Position numbers and translations under genes: made by a program. From contig NZ_BCNT01000003.1 of the NCBI RefSeq assembly GCF_001544075.1, positions 558,001 to 622,000 of the forward strand: 64,000 nt of DNA. Reading direction: 5' to 3'. The notes under the pieces are model-generated. The model searched no databases, had not been told where the DNA came from, and was given only the letters and a program-made list of their open reading frames with translations. This document shows, piece by piece, positions 14,160 to 22,828 of this stretch. The stretch is from Comamonas terrae. Lineage in GTDB: Bacteria > Pseudomonadota > Gammaproteobacteria > Burkholderiales > Burkholderiaceae_C. Position 1 is the stretch's first letter. Each line of letters starts with the position of its first letter.

Positions 14160-15590
14160 TCACAGGCCGATGCTCTTCTTGATGAGGCGGAACACGTCGG
14201 TGTTGTCGATCACGCCGGAGAAGTTCTCGGCCCCCAGGCCCTGGGCACCCAGGAACACGTCGGCACCGCCATGGGTCTCGGAAGCCAGGGGCACCACGGC
14301 CTCCTGCAGGTAATCGGGGCTCTCCAGCGAAGCGCTGTCGATGGGTCCGCGCACATCCTTGCGGCCGGGGCCGTTGCCGAAGCCGATGATGGTGTAGGGG
14401 TTGCCGTCCACATCCTTGGAAGGCTGGCCCGTCACATAGTCGTTGACCAGGCCCAGGATGCCGGGCTTGCCGGGTTCGGTCTTGCCGGTGATCTTGGCGT
14501 AGCCGTTGAGGTTCAGCGTATGGTCGTGGTCGGCGGTAACGACGATCAGCGTGTTCTTCAGGCCCGGATCGACCTTCTGCATCTTGTCCAGCGCCGTGCG
14601 GATGGCATTGTCGAAGGCCACGGTGTCCTGCAGCGCGCGGCGGGCATTGGTGGCGTGCAGCGCATGGTCGATGCGCCCGCCCTCCACCATCAGGAAAAAG
14701 CCCTTTTTCCTCGCGGCCAGCGCATCGATGGCCTTGCCGGTCATCTCGGCCAGGCTGGGTTCCTTGGACGCGTCGCGGTCCAGGTCATAGGACATGTGGT
14801 CCTTGGTGAACAGGCCGGCGATCTTGGTGCTGCCGTCCACGGGCAGCTTGTCGAATTCGGCCTTGTTCGCGGCAAAGCCGTATTTCTGCGCCTTGAATTC
14901 GGCGATCAGGTTGCGCTTGTCGTTGCGGCGGCCGCCGTCTTCCTTGGGCGTGAAATAGCTGGCGCCGCCGCCGAAGACCACGTCCACGCCGTCGCCGAGC
15001 TTGGCGTTGTAGCCGGAGCCGCCCGGCACCAGGGCCGCGGCAATGGTGTTCTCGGCGTCGCGGTGGCAGACGTGTGCATAGGTCGCGGCCGGCGTGGCAT
15101 GCGTGATGCGCGCGGTGGAAACCACGCCCGTGCCGTAGCCGGCCGCCTTCATCTGCTCCAGCAGCGTGGGCACGGCTTCGCCGTTGGAAGACGGGCAGGT
15201 GCTGTCGTAGTTGACCTGGTAGGGCTTGCCGTCGGCATCCGTGGCCTTGGTGGCTGCCGTCATGGAGATGACTTCGTTGTTCATCTTCACGCCGGTCATG
15301 TAGGCGGCCATCGAAGGCGCGCTGTCGGTCACCTGGGCATCGTTGGAGAAGGTATGCACAAAGGCCGTCTCGGGCAGCTGGTCCATGGTCAGATCGCCGC
15401 TTTCGCCCACGCTGTAGATGCGTGCCGCAGTCATCGTGGTGATGCCCATGCCGTCGCCCAGGAAGAACAACACGTTCTTGCTGGCCACCGGCTGCGGCGC
15501 CGGGCCCGGTGCCGGACCGTCGCTGCCACCGCAGGCGCTGAGCAACAGCGACGCGCCGGCCAGTGCACTGCACAACAATTTCTGCTTCAT
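14160..15590 (-). CDS. phoA: Alkaline phosphatase, predicted lipoprotein
   Basis: A 476-aa alkaline phosphatase with a lipoprotein signal: LLLSACGG puts the lipidated cysteine at residue 20. The enzyme is thus probably membrane-anchored. Active-site blocks match the next gene: FFLGDGMG, nucleophile Ser90 in TDSAPSMAAYMTG, VEGGRIDHALH, TADHDH and SETHGGAD. GGGAG lies five bases before the ATG at 15590. The two paralogues form a tandem operon, presumably an old duplication. Upstream are a candidate Pho box and -10 element, so phosphate starvation should induce both. Confidence 0.92.
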   Translation of the reverse strand: MKQKLLCSALAGASLLLSACGGSDGPAPGPAPQPVASKNVLFFLGDGMGITTMTAARIYSVGESGDLTMDQLPETAFVHTFSNDAQVTDSAPSMAAYMTGVKMNNEVISMTAATKATDADGKPYQVNYDSTCPSSNGEAVPTLLEQMKAAGYGTGVVSTARITHATPAATYAHVCHRDAENTIAAALVPGGSGYNAKLGDGVDVVFGGGASYFTPKEDGGRRNDKRNLIAEFKAQKYGFAANKAEFDKLPVDGSTKIAGLFTKDHMSYDLDRDASKEPSLAEMTGKAIDALAARKKGFFLMVEGGRIDHALHATNARRALQDTVAFDNAIRTALDKMQKVDPGLKNTLIVVTADHDHTLNLNGYAKITGKTEPGKPGILGLVNDYVTGQPSKDVDGNPYTIIGFGNGPGRKDVRGPIDSASLESPDYLQEAVVPLASETHGGADVFLGAQGLGAENFSGVIDNTDVFRLIKKSIGL

Positions 15591-15660
15591 GCGGACTCCC
15601 TCGTCAATCGAAGGCCAGCCGCATCCCATATGCAGTGCGCCTCCGTGAATGAATGGGCGC

Positions 15661-15705
15661 ACTGTAGGGAAGCGACGTGTCAGCGCGATGACGATCCGAT
15701 GACAG
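15661..15705 (-). promoter_or_regulatory. Candidate Pho box and promoter of the alkaline phosphatase operon
   Basis: On the minus strand three 7-mers recur every 11 bases: CTGTCAT (15699-15705), TCGTCAT (15688-15694) and CTGACAC (15677-15683). PhoB boxes are direct repeats of CTGTCAT with four-base spacers. TACAGT (15661-15666) lies ten bases further and could be the -10. Together they fit a PhoB-activated promoter with a leader of about 65 bases. Confidence 0.6.
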
Positions 15706-15723
15706 ATCGCGGCGGCAACGCCA

Positions 15724-15783
15724 TGAAAAAAGGCGCCCCGCGCTCCCCGCTTCGCGGGGGGCGCTGCCCCTTCGGGAGGGCGT
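15724..15783. repeat. GC-rich hairpin repeat upstream of the phosphatase operon
   Basis: CGCTCCCCGC and GCGGGGGGCG form a tight stem at about 15738-15760 around TTC, followed by GCCCCTTCGGGAGGGC, a second hairpin. This type of GC-rich double hairpin looks like a dispersed intergenic element. The rest of the 340-base gap holds the Pho box and the terminator listed separately. Confidence 0.45.
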
Positions 15784-15804
15784 TTTCATCTTGGGGCGGC
15801 GATG

Positions 15805-15841
15805 AAAAAAGCCCTGCCGCCATCGTTTGCAGCAGGGCTTT
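15805..15841 (-). terminator. Rho-independent terminator after the methyltransferase gene
   Basis: On the minus strand AAAGCCCTGC (15832-15841) pairs with GCAGGGCTTT (15808-15817), followed by a run of six T. It ends the transcript of the DUF1415 and methyltransferase genes. Confidence 0.85.
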
Positions 15842-15930
15842 GCTATGCAATGCAGAGCATTTGGCGCAGGCTAAAAAAGAATCTCAATACTAAAAAATCA
15901 TGAACCCATTGATTACCCTGCGCCAGCCGC

Positions 15931-16827
15931 TCATGTTTTTGCAGCTTCGGCAGGCAGCATGGCAAAGCGGCTGGCCTGCAGCGATTCGATGCCGAACTCC
16001 GCCAGCAACTGGCGCAGCCGCTCGGCCGCGCTGCGCTTTCTGTGGCCGGTGTAGCGGGCCACGATGAGCTCGTTCTTCATGCTGTGCTCCCAGCCCACCA
16101 GCTCCGTCACCGTGACCTGGTAGCCGCAGGCCTCCAGGTACAGGCAGCGCAGCACGTTGGTGATCTGGCTGCCCATCTCGCGCGTGTGGATGGGATGGCG
16201 CCACAGCTCGGCCAGCGGCGTGCGCGACAGGCTCAGCGCCTTGGTCTGGCGCAGGCAGGCCGCCACCTCGGCCTGGCAGCAAGGCACCAGCACCATGGCC
16301 TTCGCCTTTTTCTCGAGCCCGAAGGCAATGGCGTCGTCGGTCGCCGTGTCGCAGGCATGCAGGGCGGTGACCACGTCGAACTGCGCAGGCATGAAATCGG
16401 CGCGCGCGGATTCGGCCACCGACATGTTGAGGAACTCCATGCGGTCGAACCCCAGGCCGGCCGCCAGCTGCTGCGAGCTTTCCACCAGCGGCGCACGCGT
16501 TTCTATGCCGTAGATGCGGCCGCGCCCCAGGTCCTTGAAGAACAGGTCGTAGAGGATGAAGCCCAGATAGGATTTGCCCGCGCCATGGTCGGCCAGCGTG
16601 ACGGCATGCCCGCCCTCCGAAAGCTCCTGCAGAATGGGCGCGATGAACTGGTAGAGGTGGTAGACCTGCTTGAGCTTGCGGCGCGAATCCTGGTTGAGCT
16701 TGCCGTCGCGCGTGAGGATGTGCAGCGCCTTGAGCAGCTCGATGCTCTGGCCGGGCTTGAGCTCCAGCTGCGCGGCAACGTCCTGGGCCGCCGGCTTGCC
16801 GGCCGGCCTCTTTTCCACCTTGGCCAT
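15931..16827 (-). CDS. Class I SAM-dependent methyltransferase (Methyltransf_32/TRM13-like)
   Basis: A 298-aa predicted methyltransferase. A Lys/Ala-rich N-terminus leads to a helical segment and then the SAM-binding strand HAVTLADHGAGKSYLGFIL, unusual in having a P-loop-like GAGKS. IYGIETRAPLVESS supplies the acidic residue, DVVTALHACDTATDDAI follows, and the VPCCQAEV block is typical of the TRM13/METTL25-like group. The substrate, possibly RNA, is unknown. Its ATG (16827) overlaps the stop of the DUF1415 gene by one base (TGATG), so the two are translationally coupled. Confidence 0.8.
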   Translation of the reverse strand: MAKVEKRPAGKPAAQDVAAQLELKPGQSIELLKALHILTRDGKLNQDSRRKLKQVYHLYQFIAPILQELSEGGHAVTLADHGAGKSYLGFILYDLFFKDLGRGRIYGIETRAPLVESSQQLAAGLGFDRMEFLNMSVAESARADFMPAQFDVVTALHACDTATDDAIAFGLEKKAKAMVLVPCCQAEVAACLRQTKALSLSRTPLAELWRHPIHTREMGSQITNVLRCLYLEACGYQVTVTELVGWEHSMKNELIVARYTGHRKRSAAERLRQLLAEFGIESLQASRFAMLPAEAAKT

Positions 16828-17444
16828 CAGACGCCCTTCGCTGCGCCGTGGCCGGTGACGGGGCAGCGCGGGCCCACGTCCAGGTCCAGCCAGCCTTCGA
16901 TGCCGATCTTCTCGAGCACCTCCATGTTGCGCTCGTAGATGGTCTCGGCCTCGGGGAAGGCTTCCACGGCCTTGTCGATGCTGTCCTCGCGCAGCAGGTG
17001 CAGCGTGGGATAGGGCGAACGGTTGGTGCAGTTGGTCACGTCGTCCACTTCCGTGCCTTCGAACTGGAACTGCGGATGAAAGGACGCCACCTGCAGAATG
17101 CCGCCCAGGTCCAGCTCCTCGACCATGGCATCGGCGATTTCGAGGAAATCGTTGAAGTCCAGGAAGTCCAGCAGCGCCTGCGGCAGGATCAGCAGCGTGG
17201 TGTCGCGCTTTTCGGGGTTGGCCTCGGCCAGGGCCTCCAGCTCGCGGTGCAGGTCCTCGGCCACGCCTTCGGCGTCGGTGGCCTCGCTGACCACATAGTG
17301 GATCTGGCCCTTGGTGTGCACGCCCTTGGCAAAGGGGCACAGGTTCAGGCCGATCACGGCTTTTTCCAGCCAGCGCACCGTATCTGCGATCACGACATCG
17401 GGCGGGAAATCCTGGTCGGCAGCGGCGGTAGTGGGTTCAGTCAT
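16827..17444 (-). CDS. DUF1415 family protein
   Basis: A 205-aa cytoplasmic protein of the DUF1415 family, whose function is unknown. Recognisable blocks are WLEKAVIGLNLCPFAKGV, LLILPQALLDFLDFNDFLEIAD and ASFHPQFQFEGT. GGAGG lies seven bases upstream of the ATG at 17444, which decides against a longer frame. It is the first gene of a pair with the methyltransferase downstream. No membrane segment or signal peptide is present. Confidence 0.85.
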   Translation of the reverse strand: MTEPTTAAADQDFPPDVVIADTVRWLEKAVIGLNLCPFAKGVHTKGQIHYVVSEATDAEGVAEDLHRELEALAEANPEKRDTTLLILPQALLDFLDFNDFLEIADAMVEELDLGGILQVASFHPQFQFEGTEVDDVTNCTNRSPYPTLHLLREDSIDKAVEAFPEAETIYERNMEVLEKIGIEGWLDLDVGPRCPVTGHGAAKGV

Positions 17445-17603
17445 GGCATGGCCTCCAAAATACAAACGGGGGCTAAGACCAGGTCTTATCCCCCAGAGGT
17501 TGCGCACTGGGCGGGAAAAGTCCGGCTCGGGTACACAGGGCGCCTATTCTAGCGATGCAGGCCGCCCGGCGCTCGCCCCGCGCCATATCCACGGACGGTC
17601 CGT

Positions 17604-18782
17604 TCAGGCATTGCCCAGCAGGCGCAGACCCGTGATGCGCTCGTGCTCGCGCGCCGCATAGCGGTCCGTCATGCCGGCGATGAAGTCGGCCACCACGCGC
17701 GCCCGGGCGCTCAGGCCGTCGGCCTGCAGCGCGCGCTGCACAAAGCGCGGCTTCATGCACTCCGGCTCGACCATGTAGGCCGCGAACAGCTCGCTCACCA
17801 CCTGCTGCGCCAGGTCCATGGTCTGCATGACCTGGGGGTGGCGGTAGAGATGGCGGAACAGGAACTGCTTGAGCTGCTGGGAGCCGGCCCTCATTTCCTC
17901 GCTGAAGCCGATGAGCACCCGCCCGCAGCCGCGCACATCGGCCACGCTCCGCACGGCCGCGGCAGCCAGTTGCGCGCGCGAGGTGTCGATCACGTCGTAG
18001 ACCTGGTCGCTGAGCATGCGGCGTATGCTTTCATAGAGCAGGCGCCGGTCGGCGTGCGGCTGCATCAGTCCGGGATAATCCGCCAGGGTGGCATCGTGGT
18101 AGCGTGCAAACAGGGGCACGGCCTCGCAGAGCTGGCCCATGGTGATCAGGCCCGAACGCACGCCGTCGTCCACGTCATGGGCGTTGTAGGCGATCGCATC
18201 GGCCAGGTTGCACAGCTGGGCTTCCAGCGAGGGCTGGGTGCCGTCGAGAAAGCGCCGGGCCACGCCCTCGGGCTCGCGCGCCTCGATCAGACGCGCGTTG
18301 GCCGGGGAGCAATGCTTGAGAATGCCCTCGCGGGTCTCGAACGTGAGATTCAGCCCGTCGAACTGCGGATAGCGCTCCTCCAGCCGGTCGACCACGCGCA
18401 GGCTCTGCAGGTTGTGCTCGAAGCCGCCGTGCGGCTTCATGCATTCGTTGAGCGCATCCTGTCCCGCATGGCCGAACGGCGTGTGGCCCAGGTCGTGGGC
18501 CAGGCAGATGGCCTCCACCAGATCCTCCTCCAGTCCGAGCGAGCGCGCGATGGAGCGCCCCAGTTGCGCCACTTCCAGCGAGTGCGTGAGCCGCGTGCGG
18601 AACAGGTCGCCCTCATGGTTCACGAACACCTGGGTCTTGTAGACCAGGCGCCGGAACGCCGAGGAATGCACGATGCGGTCGCGGTCCCTCTGGAAATCGC
18701 TGCGCGTGGGCGCCGCCGCTTCGGGAAACCTGCGCCCCCGGCTCTGTGCCGGAACGCAGGCGTAGGAGGCCAGAGTCTGCAT
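17604..18782 (-). CDS. dgt: Deoxyguanosinetriphosphate triphosphohydrolase-like protein
   Basis: A 392-aa HD-domain dNTP triphosphohydrolase of the shorter dGTPase type 2 group, predicted to split dNTPs into nucleoside and tripolyphosphate. The metal-binding residues are His67 in RTRLTHSLEVAQ and His96-Asp97 in CLAHDLGHTPFGHAG, with the later Asp in NLADAIAYNAHDVDD. GAGGGG precedes the ATG. It follows aroB by 50 bases on the same strand, so aroK-aroB-dgt look like one transcript, a common arrangement in this family. Confidence 0.93.
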   Translation of the reverse strand: MQTLASYACVPAQSRGRRFPEAAAPTRSDFQRDRDRIVHSSAFRRLVYKTQVFVNHEGDLFRTRLTHSLEVAQLGRSIARSLGLEEDLVEAICLAHDLGHTPFGHAGQDALNECMKPHGGFEHNLQSLRVVDRLEERYPQFDGLNLTFETREGILKHCSPANARLIEAREPEGVARRFLDGTQPSLEAQLCNLADAIAYNAHDVDDGVRSGLITMGQLCEAVPLFARYHDATLADYPGLMQPHADRRLLYESIRRMLSDQVYDVIDTSRAQLAAAAVRSVADVRGCGRVLIGFSEEMRAGSQQLKQFLFRHLYRHPQVMQTMDLAQQVVSELFAAYMVEPECMKPRFVQRALQADGLSARARVVADFIAGMTDRYAAREHERITGLRLLGNA

Positions 18783-18832
18783 TCAGTCCCCTCGACAAAT
18801 CGATGGAACGACTCTAACAGCTCAATCCGGCA

Positions 18833-19924
18833 TCAGGCGCAGCAGGCGTCGATGACTTCGCGCACCAGCGCATCGGGGGCCGCTCGCACCACGGCCTTGC
18901 CGGGGCCGTCGATCAGCACGAAGCGGATCTCACCGGCCTCGGACTTCTTGTCCACGCGCATCAGCTCCAGATAGCGGCCGGCATTGTCATTTGCATCGAT
19001 CACGGCGCCGCGCACGGGCAGGCCGGCACGTTCGATCAGCATGCGCAGGCGGGCGGCAAAGGCTTCATCGACCAGGCCCAGGCGCCTGGACAGCTCCGCC
19101 GCCATCACCATGCCCGCGGCCACGCCTTCGCCGTGCAGCCAGTGGCCGTAGCCCATGCCGGCCTCCATGGCATGGCCGAAGGTATGGCCGAAATTGAGCA
19201 CGGCGCGCAGGCCCGCCTCCTTTTCATCCTGGCCCACCACCCATGCCTTGATTTCCACGCTGCGCTTGACGGCATGGGCCAGGGCCGCCCGGTCGCGCCG
19301 GCGCAGCGCATCGACGTTCTGCTCCAGCCAGGAGAAGAATTGCATGTCGGCAATCGGTCCGTACTTGATGACCTCGGCCAGGCCCGCGCTGAGCTCGCGC
19401 GCGGGCAGCGTATCCAGCGTCGCCAGATCGCACACCACCAGCTGGGGCTGGTAGAAGGCGCCGATCATGTTCTTGCCCAGCGGGTGGTTGATGGCTGTCT
19501 TGCCGCCCACCGAAGAGTCCACCTGGGACAGCAAGGTGGTCGGCACCTGGACAAAGGGCACGCCGCGCATGTAGCTGGCCGCGGCAAAGCCCGTCATGTC
19601 GCCGATCACGCCGCCGCCCAGCGCAAACAGCACGGTCTTGCGGTCGCAGCCATGGGCCAGCAGTCCGTCGAAGATCAGGTTCAGCGTCTGCCAGTCCTTG
19701 TGCGCCTCGCCGTCGGGCAGGACGACCGCATGGACCTGCGCATACCGCAAGCTCAGCGTCCTGCGCAGCTTTTCCAGGTACAGGGGAGCCACCACGTCAT
19801 TGGTCACGATCAGGGCCGCCGCGGCCTTGGGCAGGTGCTGCCAGGTCGCGCCCTGTTCCAGCAGGTCCTGCGCTATCAAGATGGGGTAGCTGCGCTCACC
19901 CAGGTCAATCCGTACCGTTTCCAT
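18833..19924 (-). CDS. aroB: 3-dehydroquinate synthase
   Basis: A 363-aa enzyme of the shikimate pathway that cyclises DAHP to 3-dehydroquinate using NAD and a divalent metal. The NAD-binding block is [22 protein letters not shown], split here by DRKTV before it. [20 protein letters not shown] follows. Metal ligands lie in [18 protein letters not shown] and LHGEGVA. The ATG at 19924, with AAGGA about eight bases upstream, is taken rather than the adjacent GTG at 19927. It follows aroK with a 127-base gap that contains a dispersed repeat. Confidence 0.97.
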   Translation of the reverse strand: METVRIDLGERSYPILIAQDLLEQGATWQHLPKAAAALIVTNDVVAPLYLEKLRRTLSLRYAQVHAVVLPDGEAHKDWQTLNLIFDGLLAHGCDRKTVLFALGGGVIGDMTGFAAASYMRGVPFVQVPTTLLSQVDSSVGGKTAINHPLGKNMIGAFYQPQLVVCDLATLDTLPARELSAGLAEVIKYGPIADMQFFSWLEQNVDALRRRDRAALAHAVKRSVEIKAWVVGQDEKEAGLRAVLNFGHTFGHAMEAGMGYGHWLHGEGVAAGMVMAAELSRRLGLVDEAFAARLRMLIERAGLPVRGAVIDANDNAGRYLELMRVDKKSEAGEIRFVLIDGPGKAVVRAAPDALVREVIDACCA

Positions 19925-19984
19925 CACGTCATCCTTATCTACCGTTCATTCAAGGCGCTGCGCACCGACTGGCACCGCCCAAAC

Positions 19985-20058
19985 CAGGGACACCTCGCGG
20001 CGAGGACGTCGTCCCGTTATACGTCGCCCCTCAGAGAAGCCGCGCAGCGGCTCAGGGG
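19985..20058 (-). repeat. Dispersed CCCCTGAG-type intergenic repeat, copy 3
   Basis: On the minus strand it starts CTCCCCCCTGAGCCGCTGCG. The TGA inside CCCCTGAG is itself the stop codon of aroK. It then runs through GGCTTCTCTGAGGGGCGACG. It has the same opening and orientation relative to the upstream gene as the copies at 8423 and 11640. Confidence 0.55.
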
Positions 20059-20585
20059 GGAGTGAGTTCCACCTGCATGGCGACCCTCTGCGCCACCTGG
20101 GTGGCAGACAGGCCGTTGCCTGCCACCACGAAGTCGGCCACCTCCCGGTACAAGGGGTCGCGCTGGACATGCAGGTCCAGCAGGCGCTGCAGCGGATTGC
20201 CCACCTGCAGCAAGGGCCGTTGCGTGTCGCGCTGCAGCCGCCGCGCGATCTCGTGCGGAGAGGCGCTCAGGTAGACCACCGTGGAATGGGCGCGCAACCG
20301 CTCCCGGTTGGCAGGCTTGAGCACCGCGCCGCCGCCTGTCGCCACCACCGTCTTCTCGGGCCGCGCCAGCAGGCGGGCCAGCACTTCCGCTTCCACTTCG
20401 CGAAAGCGTTCCTCGCCCTCGGTGGCAAAGAAATCGCGAATGGCGCAGCCGATCTGTTCCTCGATGGCGACGTCCACGTCGACATAGCCCATCGACCAGC
20501 GCCTTGCCAGATAACGCCCGATCGTGGTCTTGCCCGAACCCGGAAGCCCCACCAGGGAAATATGTTTCTCAAACACCTGTGTCAT
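20052..20585 (-). CDS. aroK: Shikimate kinase
   Basis: A 177-aa kinase that phosphorylates shikimate with ATP. The P-loop GLPGSGKT is at residues 13-20, DVDVAIEEQIG supplies the shikimate- and Mg-binding aspartates, VATGGGAVLKPANR is the shikimate-binding block and RDTQRPLL the lid. AAGG lies upstream of the ATG at 20585; the longer frame from 20639 is rejected. The last residues (ELTPP) and the stop codon come from an intergenic repeat that has fused to the gene's end. It precedes aroB, as in most proteobacteria. Confidence 0.95.
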   Translation of the reverse strand: MTQVFEKHISLVGLPGSGKTTIGRYLARRWSMGYVDVDVAIEEQIGCAIRDFFATEGEERFREVEAEVLARLLARPEKTVVATGGGAVLKPANRERLRAHSTVVYLSASPHEIARRLQRDTQRPLLQVGNPLQRLLDLHVQRDPLYREVADFVVAGNGLSATQVAQRVAMQVELTPP

Positions 20586-20649
20586 CGCCCAAACCTTGCA
20601 GCTGCCGCCCGTCTCGCCAAAGAACGCCAATCTTCTCACGTTGCAGATG

Positions 20650-20683
20650 CAAAAAGGGTCTGCATGAAGTTCATGCAGACCCT
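20650..20683 (-). terminator. Terminator of the pilMNOPQ operon
   Basis: Perfect 14-bp arms AGGGTCTGCATGAA / TTCATGCAGACCCT (20655-20668 and 20670-20683) with a one-base centre, followed on the minus strand by five T. It separates pilQ from aroK, so aroK should have its own promoter. Confidence 0.88.
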
Positions 20684-20704
20684 ACCGCCATGAAAGAAAC
20701 GATG

Positions 20705-22828
20705 TCAGTTGTTGGCCGTACGCAGCTGGTTGAGCATTTTCGGCGTGATGAACACCAGCATTTCGCGCTTGGTGGACGCCTTGGTGTTGTTCTTGAACAG
20801 ATGGCCCAGCACGGGAATGTCGCCCAGCATGGGCACCTTGTTGACCTGGTTGGTTTCTTCCATCTCGAAGATGCCGCCGATCACCACGGTGCCGCCGTTC
20901 TCGACCAGCACCTGGGTCTTGATGTGCTTGGTATCGATGGCCACACCCTGGGTCGTGGTCTCGCCCCGGCTGTCCTTGTTCACGTCCAGGTCGAGAATGA
21001 TGTCGCCCTCGGGCGTGATCTGCGGCGTCACTTCAAGCTTGAGCACGGCCTTCTTGAAGGAGATCGTGGTGGCACCGTTGGGAGCCGTCACCGAATAGGG
21101 GTACTCCGTACCCTGTTCGATCAGGGCCTTGTTCTGGTCGGCCGTGACCAGGCGCGGGTTGGAGATGATCTTGCCATCGCCATCCGCTTCCATGGCAGAC
21201 AGCTCCAGCGAAAGAAAGCGCGTCATCGAGCTGTTGAACACGCTGAAAGCCACCTGCCCCACCGAGTTCACACCGGAGACGCTGGCCGGCAGGTTGACGA
21301 AGTTCTTGGAGAAATCGGTCGTCAGCTTGCCCGAGGTATCGGTGGAAATCGAGGATGCGCCCTGGTTGGCAATGCCGGTGGAAAGCGCACGGTTGCTGCC
21401 CAATGCGCCTCCGCCGAACTTCACGCCCAGGGAGCGGCCAAAGGTATCGCGGGCTTCCACGATGCGCGCCTCGATCATCACCTGGCGCACCGGCACATCC
21501 AGCGTCGCCAGCAAGGCTTTCAGCTCCTCCAGCTTGGTGCCCGTATCGGTGACGAACAGCTGGTTCGTGCGGGGTTCGGCAATGGCCGACCCGCGCTGGG
21601 AGAGAAAGCGAGCACTCTGCCCTGCCGTACCGCTCCCGCCGCCGCTCGAAGTGGTGAGCTGCTGCAGGATATCGGCGGCCTTGGCATAGTTCAGCTGGAA
21701 ACCCTGGGTGCGCAAAGGCTCCAGCTTCTGGATTTCCATCGCCGCTTCATAGTCGCGCTTGGTGCGGGCATCGATTTCATCCTTGGGCGCAATCCACAGC
21801 ACGGAGCCCGACTTGCGCATTCCCAGGCCCTTGGCATCCATGATGATCTGCAGCGCCTGGTCCCAGGGCACATCCTTGAGCCGCAGCGTCAACGCCCCCG
21901 TGACCGTGTCGGAAGTGACGATATTGAAGTTGGTGAAATCCGCAATCACCTGCAGCAGGGCGCGGACCTCGATATTCTGGAAATTCAGCGAAAGCTTTTC
22001 GCCGCTGTATCCGGGCCCCTGGGTCAGCTTGCTGGTGTCCACCTTCTTCTGGCGGATCTCGAGCACGAACTGGTTGTCGCTCTGGTAGGCGCTGTGTTCC
22101 CAGTCCCCGACGGCATCCACGCGCATGCGCACACGGTCGCCCTGCTGGGTCGTCGAAATGGCCTGTACCGGCGTGCCGAAATCGGCCACATCCAGCTTTC
22201 GGCGCAGGTTCTCCGGGAGGGAGCTGCGCAGGAAGTCCACGACCAGTCCCTTGCCCTCCTGGCGCAGATCGACGCCCACTTGGCTGTTGCTCAGTCCGAT
22301 GACGACTCGGCCCGAACCGTCGCTGCCGCGGCGGAAGTCCACGTCACGGATCGGAGCCACATCGCTGGATGCGGATTTGCTTTCAAAGATCTTGGATGCC
22401 GCCGCATTGCCGGATGGAGCCGCCGCGGTGGCTGGATCCAGCAGTATCAGCAGGGCCTTGCCCTGCCGCTCGGTCCGGTAGGTGGCTGCAGTTTTGAGGT
22501 TCAGGACAATGCGCGAGCGCCCCGAGGCTTCCACGATATTCGCGGAACGCAGATTGCCGTGGTTGAAGTCGACCACGGATTTGCCGGTGCCGTTCGTGAC
22601 ACCGGGAAAATCCAGTGCGATGCGGGCCGGCGACTGGACGACAAATCCCGTGGGGTCTGCAGCCAGAGGCTCGGAAAAATCGACACGAATGACCTCGGTT
22701 CCCGATTGCAGGGAGCCCGACACCGATTCAATGCGGGCCTGCGCCCAGGCCAGCGAACTCAGCAACAAGCCGCCGAGGGCCAGGCCCCAGCGGGCCCTGG
22801 CAAGAATGCCATGGTTTGCACCCATCAT
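20705..22828 (-). CDS. pilQ: Type IV pilus secretin PilQ
   Basis: A 707-aa outer-membrane secretin through which the type IV pilus passes. A signal peptide (ALGGLLLSSLAWAQA) leads into AMIN domains (about 27-250) that bind peptidoglycan. Secretin N-domains follow (LSLNFQNIEVRALLQVIADFT). The C-terminal secretin core has VPMLGDIPVLGHLFK and ends MLVFITPKML. GGAGGG lies seven bases upstream of the ATG at 22828, which overlaps the pilP stop (ATGA). It is the last gene of pilMNOPQ and is followed by a strong terminator. Confidence 0.97.
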   Translation of the reverse strand: MMGANHGILARARWGLALGGLLLSSLAWAQARIESVSGSLQSGTEVIRVDFSEPLAADPTGFVVQSPARIALDFPGVTNGTGKSVVDFNHGNLRSANIVEASGRSRIVLNLKTAATYRTERQGKALLILLDPATAAAPSGNAAASKIFESKSASSDVAPIRDVDFRRGSDGSGRVVIGLSNSQVGVDLRQEGKGLVVDFLRSSLPENLRRKLDVADFGTPVQAISTTQQGDRVRMRVDAVGDWEHSAYQSDNQFVLEIRQKKVDTSKLTQGPGYSGEKLSLNFQNIEVRALLQVIADFTNFNIVTSDTVTGALTLRLKDVPWDQALQIIMDAKGLGMRKSGSVLWIAPKDEIDARTKRDYEAAMEIQKLEPLRTQGFQLNYAKAADILQQLTTSSGGGSGTAGQSARFLSQRGSAIAEPRTNQLFVTDTGTKLEELKALLATLDVPVRQVMIEARIVEARDTFGRSLGVKFGGGALGSNRALSTGIANQGASSISTDTSGKLTTDFSKNFVNLPASVSGVNSVGQVAFSVFNSSMTRFLSLELSAMEADGDGKIISNPRLVTADQNKALIEQGTEYPYSVTAPNGATTISFKKAVLKLEVTPQITPEGDIILDLDVNKDSRGETTTQGVAIDTKHIKTQVLVENGGTVVIGGIFEMEETNQVNKVPMLGDIPVLGHLFKNNTKASTKREMLVFITPKMLNQLRTANN

